Counted from the first letter of the stretch, positions 35,315 through 48,146 are shown. The stretch is 64,000 nt of DNA from Erodium maritimum (GCA_963921825.1 OY997594.1:59071675-59135674); one strand, 5' to 3'. Numbers and translations are program-made. Notes: generated by a model not told the origin, from the sequence alone.

Positions 35315-36867
35315 TATTGGGTCTCGAGGTCGTGTTATCAACTCTTGTAACTCGAGAAGAAGCTACCAATTATTGAAAAACAAAACAAAAAATTCATCAA
35401 GAGTTTGTGTGCATTACCTTCTTGTTTCGATAAGAATTGAGAAGAAGAACACCAACCTTTAGATGGCTTGAGCCCTTTGGACGCCTACATATCCTTAACG
35501 GAATCAAATACAACGTAGTTCTTGAGTTTGTAGACTCAAGAACATGCAACAATGGAGCTTGCTCCTCCTAGGGGTGTTTGGCCAAGGAGGGAGAGAAGAT
35601 GAAGTTGTTGTGTAAAATTTCCAAAGTCCTTGCATGTATTGAAAAATGTCAACACTCTTGCATGCTGAGTTAAGTGGATTGTGTCATCTCACTTAATCCC
35701 CATCAAGAGCCAAGCGTCCATGCAAAAATGAAAGGTGAACTTAATAAAGTATGTTAGTTTATTAATTAGTGGAAAGTGGGTCCAACCCACTTTGATCAAA
35801 AAGACTACTTAGTCAACCTTTGACCTTTGGTTCTTGTTTGGCCTAGGCTAAATGGGCTGGTCATGGGCCACTCCAAAAGAGCTCATGCCGAGCCGATCGT
35901 GTCCTAGCCGTCCACTATGGAAATTCCCGACACGACCCCTTTCAAGCCAAGCTACGTTGCATTCTTATCGAGTTTACAAACATTTGGTGTGACCCTTAGG
36001 TCTATGCATGTCGGTAAGATCAACCTAAAGTCCCACTTTACTTGATCTTACTCTATTGGCATCTAACGAGACTTAGTTTAGCCTGGCACTTCATAATGAA
36101 TCGACCCTATCGATTCTGACCTTTCCGTCGTCCTTGTTATTATCCTTTTATCTCAGATATCCTAATTGAGATAAGGCATAGAGAAGTCATCCTTATCATT
36201 CTCAATCATTGTTCCTTGATATATGAGATGACTGAATGTATGATACCCAGTATCATGTGCATGACCATGCTTTTCTTTCAGTCACTCTCGATCAAGCGGC
36301 CGTGAACCAGATATCTTACTCATACCGTAGTATGAGGGATAAATCCATTAGCCGTCTCTCGTGTCACTCATTAAGTCATTCCCTAAGCCAATCCTGGCTT
36401 TTATGGAATTCCAATCACGGTGAAACATTAGGCTTTCAGGTCAAACTCAATTGTTAACTGCATAGCTACCACAGAGACTCCTCGGTCTAAGGATACCTGA
36501 CAAGCTACGACTCTAAATATGTTCATGACTTAATCTGTGGAACATATTCAGGTTAGGTCGTCCAATATCATGTCCCACATGAATTATATGATCACACTCC
36601 GGAACCCTTTCCAATGACTAGTAGAACGTAAGCCATCAAGAGTCATCTTTCATACTAGTCGGTTCTAGTGAAGACTATTGACTAGGGACCTTATCGAGTG
36701 TAATCCATCCTAATATATGGTTCTATTTACATGGTGGGCATAGATTGGAAACACACACGATATATTACTCCAATACATAAGTAATATGAAAGCCGCTTTA
36801 TTATATTTCCAACGATGATATTTACATTTGGACGTTTACGATTGGACTACAGGCACTAAGACTAACA
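35315..36867 (-). repeat. 5' LTR of copia element 2
   Basis: 1553 bp, inner end tattgggtctcgag (plus strand), outer end gactaaca. Confidence 0.93.
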
Positions 36868-36872
36868 GAAAT

Positions 36873-37136
36873 GACAAACAAAGATCAAACAAAACATTAA
36901 TGGATCCATGCATCTACTGTATGAAGACCTGAAGACCTGCAATTCTCGGAGACGTTGAGCTACAGAAGAATAGAGAGCACAGATGCGTAGAACGTACGAC
37001 ACCAATGAAGAAAAAGGAGGCCCGCACGTGATTATCCACCTCCTCTACTAAGTCACCTACATGCACCGTTTCACTTGACTTGTATTATTCAGACAAAAGA
37101 AACAAAAGGATACTTAAAGGAGAAGTAATTGTGACA
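36873..37136 (-). repeat. 3' LTR of the gypsy element, inner part
   Basis: 264 bp aligning with 45134-45397. It ends tgtgaca, followed by a minus-strand aggaggaggcat purine tract (37137-37150). Confidence 0.9.
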
Positions 37137-37999
37137 ATGCCTCCTCCTTCAAGAGGTTTGTCCTCAACCCTGGTGAAGAGCCAACCACTCCGGAAATTTG
37201 GACCTGAACCATTTAGCATCCTTCCATGTAACCTCGGATTTAGTGGAACGATCCCATTGAATCAGGTACTGGACAACGGCCTCATTGTTTCGTTTCACCA
37301 TGCATGTCTGCAACAAAGAGACTGGCTGTAATTTCAAATGGCCTTCTTCAGTAGTTTCAGGCAGTGATTTCTGAAGTCGATTCTTTCGGCCAAGGTGGCG
37401 TTTGAGCAGAAATACATGGAAAACATTGTGGATTCTGGATGAGGGAGGCAGTTGGAGCTAGTAAGCAACCTTGTTAATCTTCTCTATGGCTATGAATGAA
37501 CCATAGAATCGAGTGGAGAGCTTGAAATTTCTTCTCAATTGGACTGACGATTGGTGATAAGGCTTGAAGCACATATAAACCCAGTCCTAGTCCCCTATCT
37601 CAAAACTCCTTTCTGTGCAATTCTTGTCAACCTGTTATTTCATACGAGCCTATGCCTCCTTCTGATTATCTTGGAGAATCTTGGAGAGTTCGTCTCTAAT
37701 TCGCATAAAGGTTTCAACAACATCCACCTCAGAAACAAGACCATAAATACCAAATGTAGTAGAAGGATATCTGTACAAGGCTTCAAAGGGTGAGAGTTTG
37801 AGAGTTGAATGGTAACAAGAGTTATACCAAAACTCAGCTAGTGTGAGCCACTTGCACCAACGTTTGGGAAACTGATGGCACATTGCTCTCAAGTAGTTCT
37901 TCATGCATTGATTAACCAGTTCCGCCTGACCATAAGTTTGTGGGTGGTAGGCAGAGGAGAAGGACACAAGAGAATCTCGTCTCACACTAAATCGAATCA
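37137..37999 (-). pseudogene. Gypsy integrase C-terminus with chromodomain-like tail
   Basis: A 116-codon frame (38000-37650) has the gypsy integrase motif FSSAYHPQTYGQAELVNQC and then LTLAEFWYNSCYHSTLKLSPFE. After frameshifts come a TRFYGSF/VFHVFLLK-type segment and a TCMVKRNNEAVVQYLIQW segment near 37300 that resembles a chromodomain, just before the purine tract. Such integrases (chromoviruses) can target heterochromatin. The region upstream of integrase is cut off at about 37990-38000. Confidence 0.85.
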
Positions 38000-39393
38000 T
38001 GGATCAGTCCAAACATCAATCTACATAGCGCACACAACAATTAGGAAAAAAATCCCCAAATCGTTTGGTCGACTTGAAACACACAAAAGAATCGAGAAAA
38101 CACGTCCTAGCATATTTTTATCTCGTCAATAGGAAATCAAGACACGTGAATGTCGGAAATCCTAAATAAGTTCACTAAATGGCTAAAGTTTGCATTTTTA
38201 CGAACTCTAACCTAGAACTTGATATACACCCGAGAGATGAAATAACTAGCACATGAAATCGGGTTTTAAAATCATGAAAGTTTTGAACACAAAGTAAGAA
38301 AATCATGCTTGAACATCGATTAGCTAAAATATAGACAAATACCCATACAAGCAAGTGGATACTATTAAGCTCAAAAAACCCAAACCATGTCATAAACACC
38401 ACCAAACTCAAATTAACCGCAAACTCATGCATCAATTTAACGGAAATCATCATTTACACAATACCCTTGACCAAAGATCGAAACCCAAGGTCATGGATCT
38501 CAAATCCTATTCAAGCATACCATAAAACCGAGTTTTATAATAAAATAGAGAAGGGTAAAAATAAGAGCCGGGATTGGGTTGAGAAACTCAATCGAAAATC
38601 TCCTCTAGCTTGCAAACCCACCATCTCCAACCCTCCAAAACTTCAACTCATGAAAATGAAGAAGTTGGAGATGGTGGGAAGCTCATGGATGCTTGAGAGC
38701 TCCTTGGATCGCCTAGGTTATAGCCTTAGATGGTAGAAAACGCTCTTAGGATAAAGAACACCAAAAACACTTGAAGAACTTAAACAAGAGAGAATTAAAA
38801 ACATAAACATTTTGATCTTTTATTCTAAAAAATCTGATATCTAAAGTTGTTCCTACTATTCTATATATATATATACACGGGCAAAGGAAATAAAAATCAA
38901 GCTGGCTTTTACGATTCAGTGTGGGCACGCGTAGAACTGGAGCTGTGCAACCGGCTTCCTGGACCGCAGATCAGGCGATCAAGCAATCCAACAGTTGCGA
39001 GAGGCGGTCAACACAAGCTGATGGACGGCCGGATCAAGTCCACGCGTGGGTCAGTAGATCATCTGGACAGAAAATGCGCGGGTACATGGTGAAGAGTGGT
39101 CTGCGAAGCACTGAATCATAATCAGTCCCACTCTCGCCTACAAACTTCCAACGTTCATTTCCACTCCGCTAGATCTCCGATCGACCTCGTTCTTGCGCCA
39201 ATAATTTTCTTTTTTTCGCGGCCTACAAAACAAGACCAATCATGAATATATTTTGAACACTTGGAAAACATCGACCAATAACGAGGTTATGCACAATTAT
39301 ACCTAGACGCTACAAATATAAAAACGAGGCACAAACAAGATAAAAATATAGGGAAAACTAGTCAAATCAGATAGGACAAATTTATGCTCATCA
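38000..39393 (-). mobile_element. Tat/Athila-like gypsy LTR (fragment, minus orientation)
   Basis: The right edge is the start of an LTR on the minus strand (TGATGAGCATAAATTTGTCC), preceded by the purine-rich tract aagtgtgggggaact (39394-39408), a pattern characteristic of Tat/Athila elements. The left edge is uncertain (about 38000, where gypsy integrase stops). The segment 39170-39230 resembles 59650-59710, so another LTR of this kind is in the window. The ATATAT run at 38860-38874 is a microsatellite. Minor open frames inside are not convincing. Confidence 0.65.
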
Positions 39394-39654
39394 AGTTCCC
39401 CCACACTTAAACCTTGCTCGCCCTAGAGCAAAATAAAATAATACTAGATAATTACCAAGGTAAACCCGGCGATATAAAAACTCCCTAGGTGGATCTTGGC
39501 GGCTCAGGATTATTGAAAGCAATAAAAAGATGCATATGCTGACTCAATTAACCGGACTAAAAGATTTCATGCAAATGCACAAGCAAATAAAAGACAGAAA
39601 ATCTAGACTCAAACAAGGTGTGTGCTTACACTTGGATTTGTTAGCAATAATGGC
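39394..39654 (-). other. Internal edge of the Tat/Athila-like element
   Basis: The purine tract and about 240 bp of adjoining internal sequence; no coding domain. It abuts the broken end of copia element 3 near 39655. Confidence 0.5.
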
Positions 39655-39946
39655 CTAGAGATAATTCACGATGAACTCATCATACACACGAGGAAGCGAG
39701 CGCAGACCCATGTTTGTTGCTATCTCCGACACTATCTTAAGACCCAGTCAATTAAGATGTTCGAGATGCCCCTTCATTTTCTGAACATAAGGGATAGCCT
39801 TATCAAGGATATGTCCTTTGCGTTTAGAATTTGAGGATTGTCCTCAAAACTCTATACCGGTCCAGATAGTTTGTCCCATTAAGCTTGACCCCGTCAAGTA
39901 TGATTTTCAATGACAAAATATCATTGTTCGCTGATGTGTTAGCCAT
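39655..39946 (-). pseudogene. gag N-terminal fragment of copia element 3
   Basis: Starts like the gag of elements 1 and 2, with stops after about 35 codons. It then jumps to a later gag segment matching 33140-33240 of element 2. Confidence 0.75.
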
Positions 39947-41498
39947 TTTGATCCACACGACAAAGTGAATTTAATCAGTAAACTGAATAAGTTATGAAGA
40001 TCGAGTTCAAACGCCGACAGTCGATTCTAAACCTATAGAATCTTGAACCAAGAACCTTGATTCACTCGATTGAGCTGAACTAATGCTCATAACTCAACCT
40101 AACTATGTAGGCCGGACTCCATCCGATCACATCCAATGTGACTCTTGGCTAGGGTATGTACCTAAGTACACGGCTTACCCTATCTGATACCCTAGTTCAA
40201 CCTCAGGCTGAGAATCATAGTCGGGTCCACCAATTTTCAACTATGGCCTGTCACTATGTATGTGCTCCGCTAATGCGCACGACACCCGTAGCTCAAGGAA
40301 GTAGGAAGTTGTCGATAAATTGGGAGGTATCTGACATGACCCGTTTTTACTTGTCTTGTCGTGTTTGAACTTTTGGAACATCATCGATGCGATGAGAACG
40401 TCAACTACATTCCAAATGTAATGACTTCTCCAATTACATCCAATGTAATTCTTCCTTTGAACTCGTCTACTACATCCAATGTAAAGACGGTTCAAGGGCT
40501 CACAAACAATTGATTAAAACCAATTTTATCTTTGCATGTGAGGTGATTTGCTTGAAATTTCAAACCTTAGCATGCATTCTAACCATACAACCATGCATAA
40601 TTTAAACCAAGCATCAAGCAAAAAGACGTTCACGTCATAGCCCCTTAAACTATTCCCAACCCGTTCTTGAGAAATCTTGACTTCAAGCCGACGACGTGGG
40701 CCTCCCACTCGCCTCTTGACATCCATCTAATCCGAGACGTTTCCTGCGGTCTCCTACTCGCCTCTTGAGCTTCTTCGTCTCCAAGCAGGCGATAACGATT
40801 ACAATGAAATACACGACACGCAGGTCGGGAAATAATAATTATTACAAACAAGTGGTACGATGACCACACCTTTAAAATAATAATTACACGCTAACACTAT
40901 CTGCACGTAGTCCGAGAAAAGCGATAAAACTACCTGGGGCTTAATAACGTGCACCATGCATAATCATCACATCATACAGCGTGTTATCAAACAACGAGAT
41001 ATGACTGATTTTGATTAGCTTCCAAGTTTCGAAAATTATTACTCGGTTTATCGAAACCGGTTTCAAAAATGAATATTCCGAACGTTTAGTTTTGTGGTTC
41101 ATCATGACGGTTCCAAACTCGTCGCAATTCCCAAATGGTTTAGCCTGGCGTTCTGACTATCCAATAGTCACGACTCGGCCTAGCTCCGTCCAACGGAGCC
41201 CCATCTGGTCACGGGATCGGCTCCCCGAGAGTCCCGATCTCGTGACCCCGAAAATTAAACTTTGTCCGAAAAAATCAGATTTGATTTTATTTCGAAAATC
41301 ACAAATTTCATGCATAAAACACACATGCAAGAAATTAAATCATGTTATCAATCAAGCATACATCCATATATGCAAAAACATGAAATTAAGAAGCTAACAT
41401 GCATTTTTAAGCACTTTAAATGAAAAACCAGCTAGCAGCTCAAAATTTACAGCACCAAAACTGAAAATTTCAGCTCTTGTTTTTCCCGTTGGTAGCCA

Positions 41499-41511
41499 GG
41501 CTCTGATACCA
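41499..41511 (-). other. Primer binding site of copia element 3
   Basis: Complement of ggctctgatacca, one base from the LTR. Confidence 0.95.
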
Positions 41512-41512
41512 C

Positions 41513-43280
41513 TGTTGGAACTCGATGTCGTGGACATTTTAAACACAAAATTACAGCGGAAATTAACCACGAATCAATCGAGATGAATCTACCAAATAGG
41601 AAAAACAAGTATGAAAATTCAGCAAAGGTTTGTGTACATCACCTTTGCAGATGCCTCATCTTGCAGCTCGTGTATCTCCAAAAATAATCGTTGAAACTCA
41701 AATCCATTAGGTCACATTGAAGAACCATGTGTGGAGAACGTTCACTCCAAGAATCAGCTTCATCGGACCTTGGATGACCCTCCGATCGTGCTCTTGAAAG
41801 TGACTGGTCGGACAAAACTATGCTGAAAATCAGCACCTTCTACTTGTCCCAAATTGGTTAATAACACCAAAAGTTGAATGGCGTGAGCCCCTTGGACACC
41901 TACGTATCCTTAACGGAATCAAAGCCAACGTAGTTCTTGATTTGTAAACTCAAGAACATGCAACAATGGAAGTTGGAGCTTCTTGGAGGAGTTTGCAAAG
42001 ATGGGAGAGTGGAATAATTTGTGCTGAAACTTTCTTCTCTTATTTGCATGTTGTGTCTTGACAACACCCCTTGCATGTAGACTTAAGTGGAAGAGGTCAC
42101 CTCTCTTAATCTCCATCAAGTTGCCAAGTGTCCATGCGAGTTTGCATGGTAGACTTAATAAACTAAGCTAGTTTATTAACTAGTGGAAAGTGGGTCCAAC
42201 CCACTTAGTTTAACAAGACCACTTAGTCAACCTTTAACCTTTGGTTCTTGTTGGGCCTAGCCCATGTGGGCCGGTCATGAGCCTCTCCAAGAGAGTCCAT
42301 ACCGAGCCCACCATGCTTGCACGCCCACTATGGCAATTCCCGATATGACTCCCTCCAAGCCAATCCACTTGCGTTCTTATCGAGTTACAAACTTATGGTG
42401 TGACCCTTAGGTCTATGCATGTCGGTAAGATCAACGTAAAATCCCATTTTACTTGATCTTACTAATGTGGCGACTGACGAGACTCAGTATCGCCTGACCC
42501 TGCATAACGAATCGCCCCCTGTCGATTCTGACCTTTCAGTCGTCCTTGTCATTATCCCTTATCACTGATATCCGGATTGAGATAAGGCATAGAGCCGTCA
42601 TCCTTATTATTCTCAATCACTGTTCCTTGATATGTGAGATGACTAACCCTTATGATACCCCGTATCATGCGCATGGCCATGCTTTTCCTGTCAGTCACTC
42701 TCGATCAAGCGGTCGTGAACTAGATATCTTTCCCATACCACAATATGAGGGATAAATCTCTTAGCCGCCTATCATGTCACTCATACAGTCATTCCCCAAG
42801 CCAATCCTGGCTGTTATGGAAGCCCAGTCACGGTGCAACGTTGGGCTTTCAGGTCAAACTTGGTTGTTTACTGCATAACAATCATATAGACTCCTCGGTC
42901 TAAGGATACCTGACAAGCAACGACTCTGAACATGTTCATGACATAATCTATGGAACATATTCAGGTCGGGTCGTCCAACATCATGTCCCACATGATGTCT
43001 ATGATCAGACTTTGGAACCCTTTCATATGGCCAATAGAACGTAAGCCATCAAGAGTTATATTTCATACTAGTCGCTTCTAGCGAAGACTATTGACTAGGG
43101 ACCCCGTCGAGTGTGATCCATCCTGATCTATGGTTCTATTCGCATGGTGGGCATAGATCGGAACACACACGACATATTACTCCAACACTTAAGTAATATT
43201 AAAAGCCGCTTTATTATATTTCCAACGATGATATTTACATTTTGACATTTACGATTGAACTACAGGCACTGATGCTAACA
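41513..43280 (-). repeat. 5' LTR of copia element 3
   Basis: 1768 bp, longer than the LTRs of elements 1 and 2, partly through extra sequence at about 41650-41870. Inner end tgttggaactcgatg, outer end gatgctaaca. Confidence 0.92.
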
Positions 43281-44987
43281 CAAGAGGCATCACAAAAAGT
43301 TCCTAAGTAAGCTTTGTGCCCTCAATGTCTCATGTCACTTGTGCTCCTAATGCATATTACTGCCTAGTCCCTTTGACCCAAACCACTAAAGCAAGGACGA
43401 TTAATAGATCCAACTTGGTTGTAGTGTTGTCATCAATAAAGGATCGTGTGGCCCCTATGTCCACCAAAATGGATAGTATTGGGTTATCAATAGTCCATGT
43501 TACCTTGATCGTTTGGCCGGTACTGGAGAGCTCATAGTACCACATTGCACTATTTCGAGCAAACATAGATCGAATTCAACGGTTTCTTCAGGCTCGACGA
43601 CTTGATATTCTAGCTTGGATGGTTGCTCTTCTGTCTGCCCATTTGCCGATTCCTCATCTTGTTCTTGTATCATGACATACATTTTGTTACGATTTGGACA
43701 GACGTGATCCTTGGAGTACCAAGCTGGGTATATAAATCAATGCCTTTCTTTGAACGGTCATCCAGATAAGCTTGGTTCTGGTGTTGGTAGGGTGCTTCTC
43801 GTGGTGGTTGAGGTTGGTTGTTTCGAGGAATAGTTGGTGTGACGTGTTGAATATATGGTAAGGCTTTGGGACGGGAAAAAAATCTGGAACGGAGGTTGAA
43901 GAGATAGCGGAGGAGCTCTCCGTTCTTCCATTTGTGCTAGATACATGGCATGACTGAGGGTACAATACATGAGTTGCTGGACACATGCCTACATATGTGG
44001 TTTGTGGCATCCCACAAACATAGAAACGAAGTAATCTTTGAACATCAGAGGATATCCGCTCATGATCAGAAATTTGAGTTTGTTGAACTGCTCCTCAAAT
44101 TCCTTGACTATGCCTCGTCGTTGGAGCTTTTTGAACTCGATCAACACATCCTTGTGATCAAAAGCTTCAAACTTCCAGGAAATGGCTTGACATAACTGAT
44201 CAAAAAAGATTAGAACTCTAACCACAACAAACTCTGTAAACTAGTATTCTACCGGACCTGTGAGGTGCAAGAATGCGATCTTGACCTTTTGTTCCTCAAG
44301 GATTTCTCAATAATGAAAATAGACGTTGTAGCGTCTAATCCATCCCGTGACATCCTTTCCATTGAGAGTTAACAACACCAGATTTGGGGTTTTGAAAGTT
44401 AATGGATGAGGAAGTTGTTGGTTGGTTTTGGGCTTGGTTGGGATTTTTTTGAGGTTGTGATGGTTGATATTGTTGAGGGATGGTGTGCTGGTGTTCTCCA
44501 AATGGGGCTTGAGATGGAGGTATCTGGTGAATATTTAGTTGAGGGTCTCTTATGTGTTGAGCATATATGAGGTTTCTAGCAATAAGTGGTGGGTTTTGAG
44601 GTCTCAAGGAAGATGCATATGTGGTAACGTAACTCATATGAGGGTGACGGTTGGGAAGACATCTGTGGGTTTAGATGTGGGAAGGATCTGTATGTGCTCA
44701 AGTGGTGTATATGGAAAAACAAGGTCTTGGTTACCTGGGTTTGTGACACGGCTACTCGAAGCCTCCAAGAAGGTTGTGGGAATACCATGGCCCTGAATTG
44801 GTAAGGCCATCCCTCTGATCAAGTCATCCATGTGATCAAGACGAGTCCGGAGGGCCTCGTTGTCAAACTGAGCACTCCGGTATGCAGATCGGAGCTCGGA
44901 TAGTTCATCTCACATCTGGAGAATGCTTGCCTCTCCTTCCTCTTCAATTTCAACTCCATTATTCTCCATCTCGATCGCGGAATGCAA
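43281..44987 (-). pseudogene. gag and protease remnant of the gypsy element
   Basis: Read right to left: gag pieces (GHGIPTTFLEAS; KDVTGWIRRYNVYFHY; FEAFDHKDVLIEFKKLQRRG; FEEQFNKLKFLIMSGY) and then a protease segment LVDIGATRSFIDDN (usual LVDSGATHNFI) near 43440. Many stops and frame changes. Sequence is cut at 43281 by the copia fragment, so no RT follows. Confidence 0.8.
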
Positions 44988-45000
44988 GGCACTGATACCA
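44988..45000 (-). other. Primer binding site of the gypsy element
   Basis: Complement of ggcactgatacca, a one-base variant of the initiator-tRNA-Met site, one base from the right LTR. Confidence 0.85.
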
Positions 45001-45001
45001 C

Positions 45002-45397
45002 TATTAAGACCACAAGAATAATATAACAAAATGGATACTAGGAATAAGATTATATTGATATTCGATTCCATTTACATTAAGGCATCAGAATGGCCTTTTT
45101 GGTGAAAATCCTACTCTTATGAAAACGAAATGACAACCAAAGATCAAACAAAACATTAATGGAGACCTACATCTGCTATATGAAGACTAGAAGACCTACA
45201 ATTCTCGGAGACGTTGAGCTGTAGAAGAATAGAGAGCACAGATATGTGGGACGTATGACACCAATGAAGACGAAGGAGGCCCGAGCACGTGATCAACCAC
45301 CTCCTCTACTAAGTCGCCAATACGCATCGATTCACTTGACTTGTATTATTTAGACAAAAGAAACGAAAGGATACTTGAATGAGAAGTTATTGTAACA
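45002..45397 (-). repeat. 5' LTR of the gypsy element
   Basis: 396 bp uninterrupted. Serves as the reference for the split left LTR. Starts tattaagacc, ends tgtaaca. Confidence 0.9.
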
Positions 45398-45402
45398 GAG
45401 AT

Positions 45403-46576
45403 CTCTACTAACCAATATTGTTTTGATCTCTTTTAGCAACCACACAAGACCACACTTAGTTATGATCTTGATTCATGTAGCAAGAGCCAAAAGGAAGAAG
45501 AAGACCACCCCACACATGTTCTCGATTTCCCTCCTCCTGCCTTATGGAGACACCAAACTCATAAGCCCTCAAGAACCCATGAAGCTTGAACAGCCGCCAC
45601 GCTCAAATGTGCTCCTTAACTATACTGTTCACATTGTGGCAATATAAGCCAAAATGTCAAAGGGCTTTAGTCGCGGGCCTTAATAAATGGGCCACGAAAT
45701 TTGTAACCAAATATTACAATTGTCATTACATCCCTATCATCAATAACGACCGTTACTCAAATCTTAATCCGTTTTCCTTCTCATGAATCTGGTATAAGTC
45801 CGTGTTGGATTTGAAGACCTTACTCCATCTGCCTTTATCGCCGGACCCACCACGCCTTATTACTGGTCGTTGCGTTTTCATTGGTCGTCATTTTCATAGA
45901 CTCAGAGTCGAGTCTTGCGACACAAAACAAACGATCACACCCCACATTTGTCACCGATGTTGGACACACACCTCCATGCCTTTAGCAACAGTAGTCGATG
46001 CACCCCAAACTCTAGCGCACGAATAGAACACGGGGCAGGGCACACCTCACTAAAAGAGGGTTTCTCTCTCATTGTATAGTTTTTTGAATGTATGTTGTTA
46101 ATAATACAAAAGATCCACGTACCCGGATCGTAACCCATATCATGCTTTGAGTCCTTTATTATTGGAAGATCGAATGAGACTTGGGAAGATAAAACGAACT
46201 GAAGAGGGACAGTTCCCTCGTCAATCGGATTTGACAACAAAGATAAGCGAAAGGGAGGCATGTGTGTTAGGTTCAGGTATCCAGAATGAAATCCACGAGA
46301 AGAAAATGGGGGCTAGTGGGCTTCATCACAAAAATCTGTTTGGTCTTACTACATTTGACTTGTTTGGGTATTACCCGAAACCAATGGGTATTATGCGTTG
46401 GATCTAGGTCCGGATCCGAAACATACGGGTATTCGATTTTCGGATCTGGATATTATCCATTTTTGTTCTGAATCAGCTAATTATAAAATTTGACAGGTTC
46501 TAATTTGGATATTTTGTTCGGTTCCGGATTCGTAGGCACACACCCTAGTCATTAGGCTTTTTCGATTATCACCCAT
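45403..46576. other. Unassigned stretch before the Harbinger-type element
   Basis: No gene recognised. The part 46360-46550 is built of ggatccgga/gggtatt motifs and ends ggcacacaccctag, which looks like one end of another hAT-type non-autonomous element (TAGGGTGTGTGCC inverse). The matching left end was not found. Confidence 0.35.
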
Positions 46577-46813
46577 TAAGAGCATCTACAACGGGTCGTG
46601 TCTGCCCGTCGTGTCTGGTGTAGGCACGACCCTGACACGACGCGTAGACATGGCTTGTCGTGCCTAGCCGTTGTCTCTGTGGTGTCGTGTCCATTGGTCG
46701 TTGCTGGTTCTGGCAACGACGCAGCCGGTCGTGTCTGGCGCGAACGACTAGTCGGTTGGCCAGTCACGACCCGACACGTGGCGACACCGACCCCGAAAAA
46801 CCCTAAATTTTTG

Positions 46814-46821
46814 TATAAATA
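46814..46821 (+). promoter_or_regulatory. TATA box of Harbinger-element gene A
   Basis: TATAAATA, 110 bp before the first ATG (46924) of gene A. Confidence 0.65.
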
Positions 46822-46923
46822 CAGATCCACCCCAAATCAAATTTTACCCTCTCTTCATTTGTTTTTAGCTTTCCTTCCTCCATTCCTCATCAAATTCTCT
46901 CCAAATTTTTTCCTACACTCATT

Positions 46924-48019
46924 ATGGACCTGAATCAAGCCCTCCAATCCCTTGTCGAGTCCTTGGATGATGAAGACGTGAGTTCTCAACACACCGAAGA
47001 GGACTTCATGGCCAACTACTCCTCGTATTCCCAACTCCTCCAATCGGGGTACTCAACGCCGCTTCCTCCATACACCCCGCCGACACAATGGCAGAGTCGC
47101 AAGTGCAACCTTCCCAATTCGTTCCGGCCACCCAACCTTGCCAATCAGCTCCGACGCAAGCGAGGATGAGGAAGGGGAAGGCGGCGACATCTTCATCAAG
47201 GCCGAGACCACTTCCGCGACCGAAGTGGACCACCGCGGAGGAGGTCAGATTGGCACGTGCGTGGATGAACAATTCACTCGACCCCATCCACGGGAAGAAC
47301 TAGAAGAATGACCAGTACTGGCAAAAGGTGCATGCCGAGTACGAGGCGGTTAGACCGGCAGAGGACCCACCTCGAGCGTGGATGGATTGCAAGGACCATT
47401 GGCATAAGGTTAAAGGCTTCATCACCAAGTTTCAGGAGAAGTACACCAACTTTGAGAACACGGTGACAAGCGGGAGGAACGAGGTTGACGCCCTAGCAGG
47501 CACTGAAAAGGCGTACCGCGATGAAGAATGGCACGTGTTCAAATTCAAGCATATGTGGGAGGTCGTGAGGGGGCAACCGAATTTTTTCACAAAAAAGGTT
47601 CCAGAATGTGACATCCCCGACCTTGACCTCAACCTCGACGCCGACAGTGATGGAAGCAAGCGGACACGGATGGAAGAGTCTCGCACTTGTGGAGACGACT
47701 TCGACCACGAGTTGAACTCGTTTACCACCGAGTATCGTCCGATCGGGGAGAAGAGAGCCAAGGCCAGGGCTCGAGGCAAAGGCCAATCCTCCCAATCGGC
47801 GGCGTCTGGGCTACCTCCCGAGCAAATGCAGTTCCTCGACACTCTTTCCCAAAGGAAAGAGACACAGTTAGAGCAACAGAAGGGCGATGCAGAAGGAGAT
47901 CATGGACACCTTGAACGCAGTTCTTCGCCAAGACATCACCAACATGGGCGCGGATGAAAGGGCGTCTCGTGCCTCTCCCATTCAAAGCCTCGGGAAGCGT
48001 TTGGAGTTCTTGGGTTAGG
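46924..48019 (+). pseudogene. MYB/SANT-like (NAM-associated type) protein, gene A of the Harbinger-type element
   Basis: Starts MDLNQALQSLVESLDDEDVS. A frameshift near 47088 leads into PRPKWTTAEEVRLARAWMNN, a SANT/MYB-like helix start. An in-frame TAG at 47301-47303 is followed by the long open frame from 47304 (QYWQKVHAEYEAVRP; WMDCKDHWHKVKGFITKFQ; HVFKFKHMWEVVRGQPNF). A Lys/Arg-rich tail comes next, then a further shift near 47880 before the likely end (SLGKRLEFLG, stop at about 48019). Proteins of this kind in PIF/Harbinger elements act as DNA-binding partners of the transposase. It is a pseudogene by three lesions. Confidence 0.75.
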
Positions 48020-48146
48020 TAAGGCTTCAATTTATTTTTAGTTTTTAAATCTATGTAATAAAAGTTTTAATCTAGTTGTTTTCATAATGTACTTTGTGTT
48101 TTATTTAAAAAAAAATTTATCGAATATCGGAGCCTCGATGAGCGTG

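Larger units (their letters stand above)
28089..36867 (-). mobile_element. Ty1/copia retrotransposon, element 2
   Basis: An 8.78-kb complete element in minus orientation, flanked by a perfect 5-bp TSD, gaaat (28084-28088 and 36868-36872), inside a gypsy LTR. Same family as element 1. LTRs are 1555 and 1553 bp and differ at roughly 8-9% of positions in a 330-bp stretch compared by eye, so it is much older than element 1. Gag-pol is recognisable throughout but broken by stops and frameshifts. Confidence 0.95.
39655..43280 (-). mobile_element. Truncated copia element 3 (5' LTR, leader, gag start)
   Basis: Same family as elements 1 and 2. It retains the 5' LTR (41513-43280), PBS (41499-41511), leader and the start of gag (Met at 39946, MANTSANN-like). 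The rest of gag, all of pol and the 3' LTR are missing, and gag itself has a deletion near 39795. The break is where the Tat-like sequence begins. Confidence 0.88.
27950..45397 (-). mobile_element. Old Ty3/gypsy retrotransposon, host of nested insertions
   Basis: Two related LTRs of about 400 bp (27950-28088 plus 36873-37136, and 45002-45397) are flanked by a perfect 5-bp TSD, gagat (27945-27949 and 45398-45402). A PBS lies next to the right LTR and a purine tract next to the left one. What remains inside is gag/protease at the right (43281-44987) and the integrase C-terminus with a chromodomain-like tail at the left (37137-37999). RT, RNase H and most of integrase are gone, replaced by a Tat/Athila-like LTR and a truncated copia copy. 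The left LTR is split by a complete copia element (28089-36867). Confidence 0.88.

Noticed and set aside
28980-43060. Conserved-looking paired frames in several places (for example 29034-29276, 36236-36457, 42546-42755)
   Set aside because: All are corresponding parts of LTRs of the same copia family; similarity is due to LTR homology, not coding constraint.
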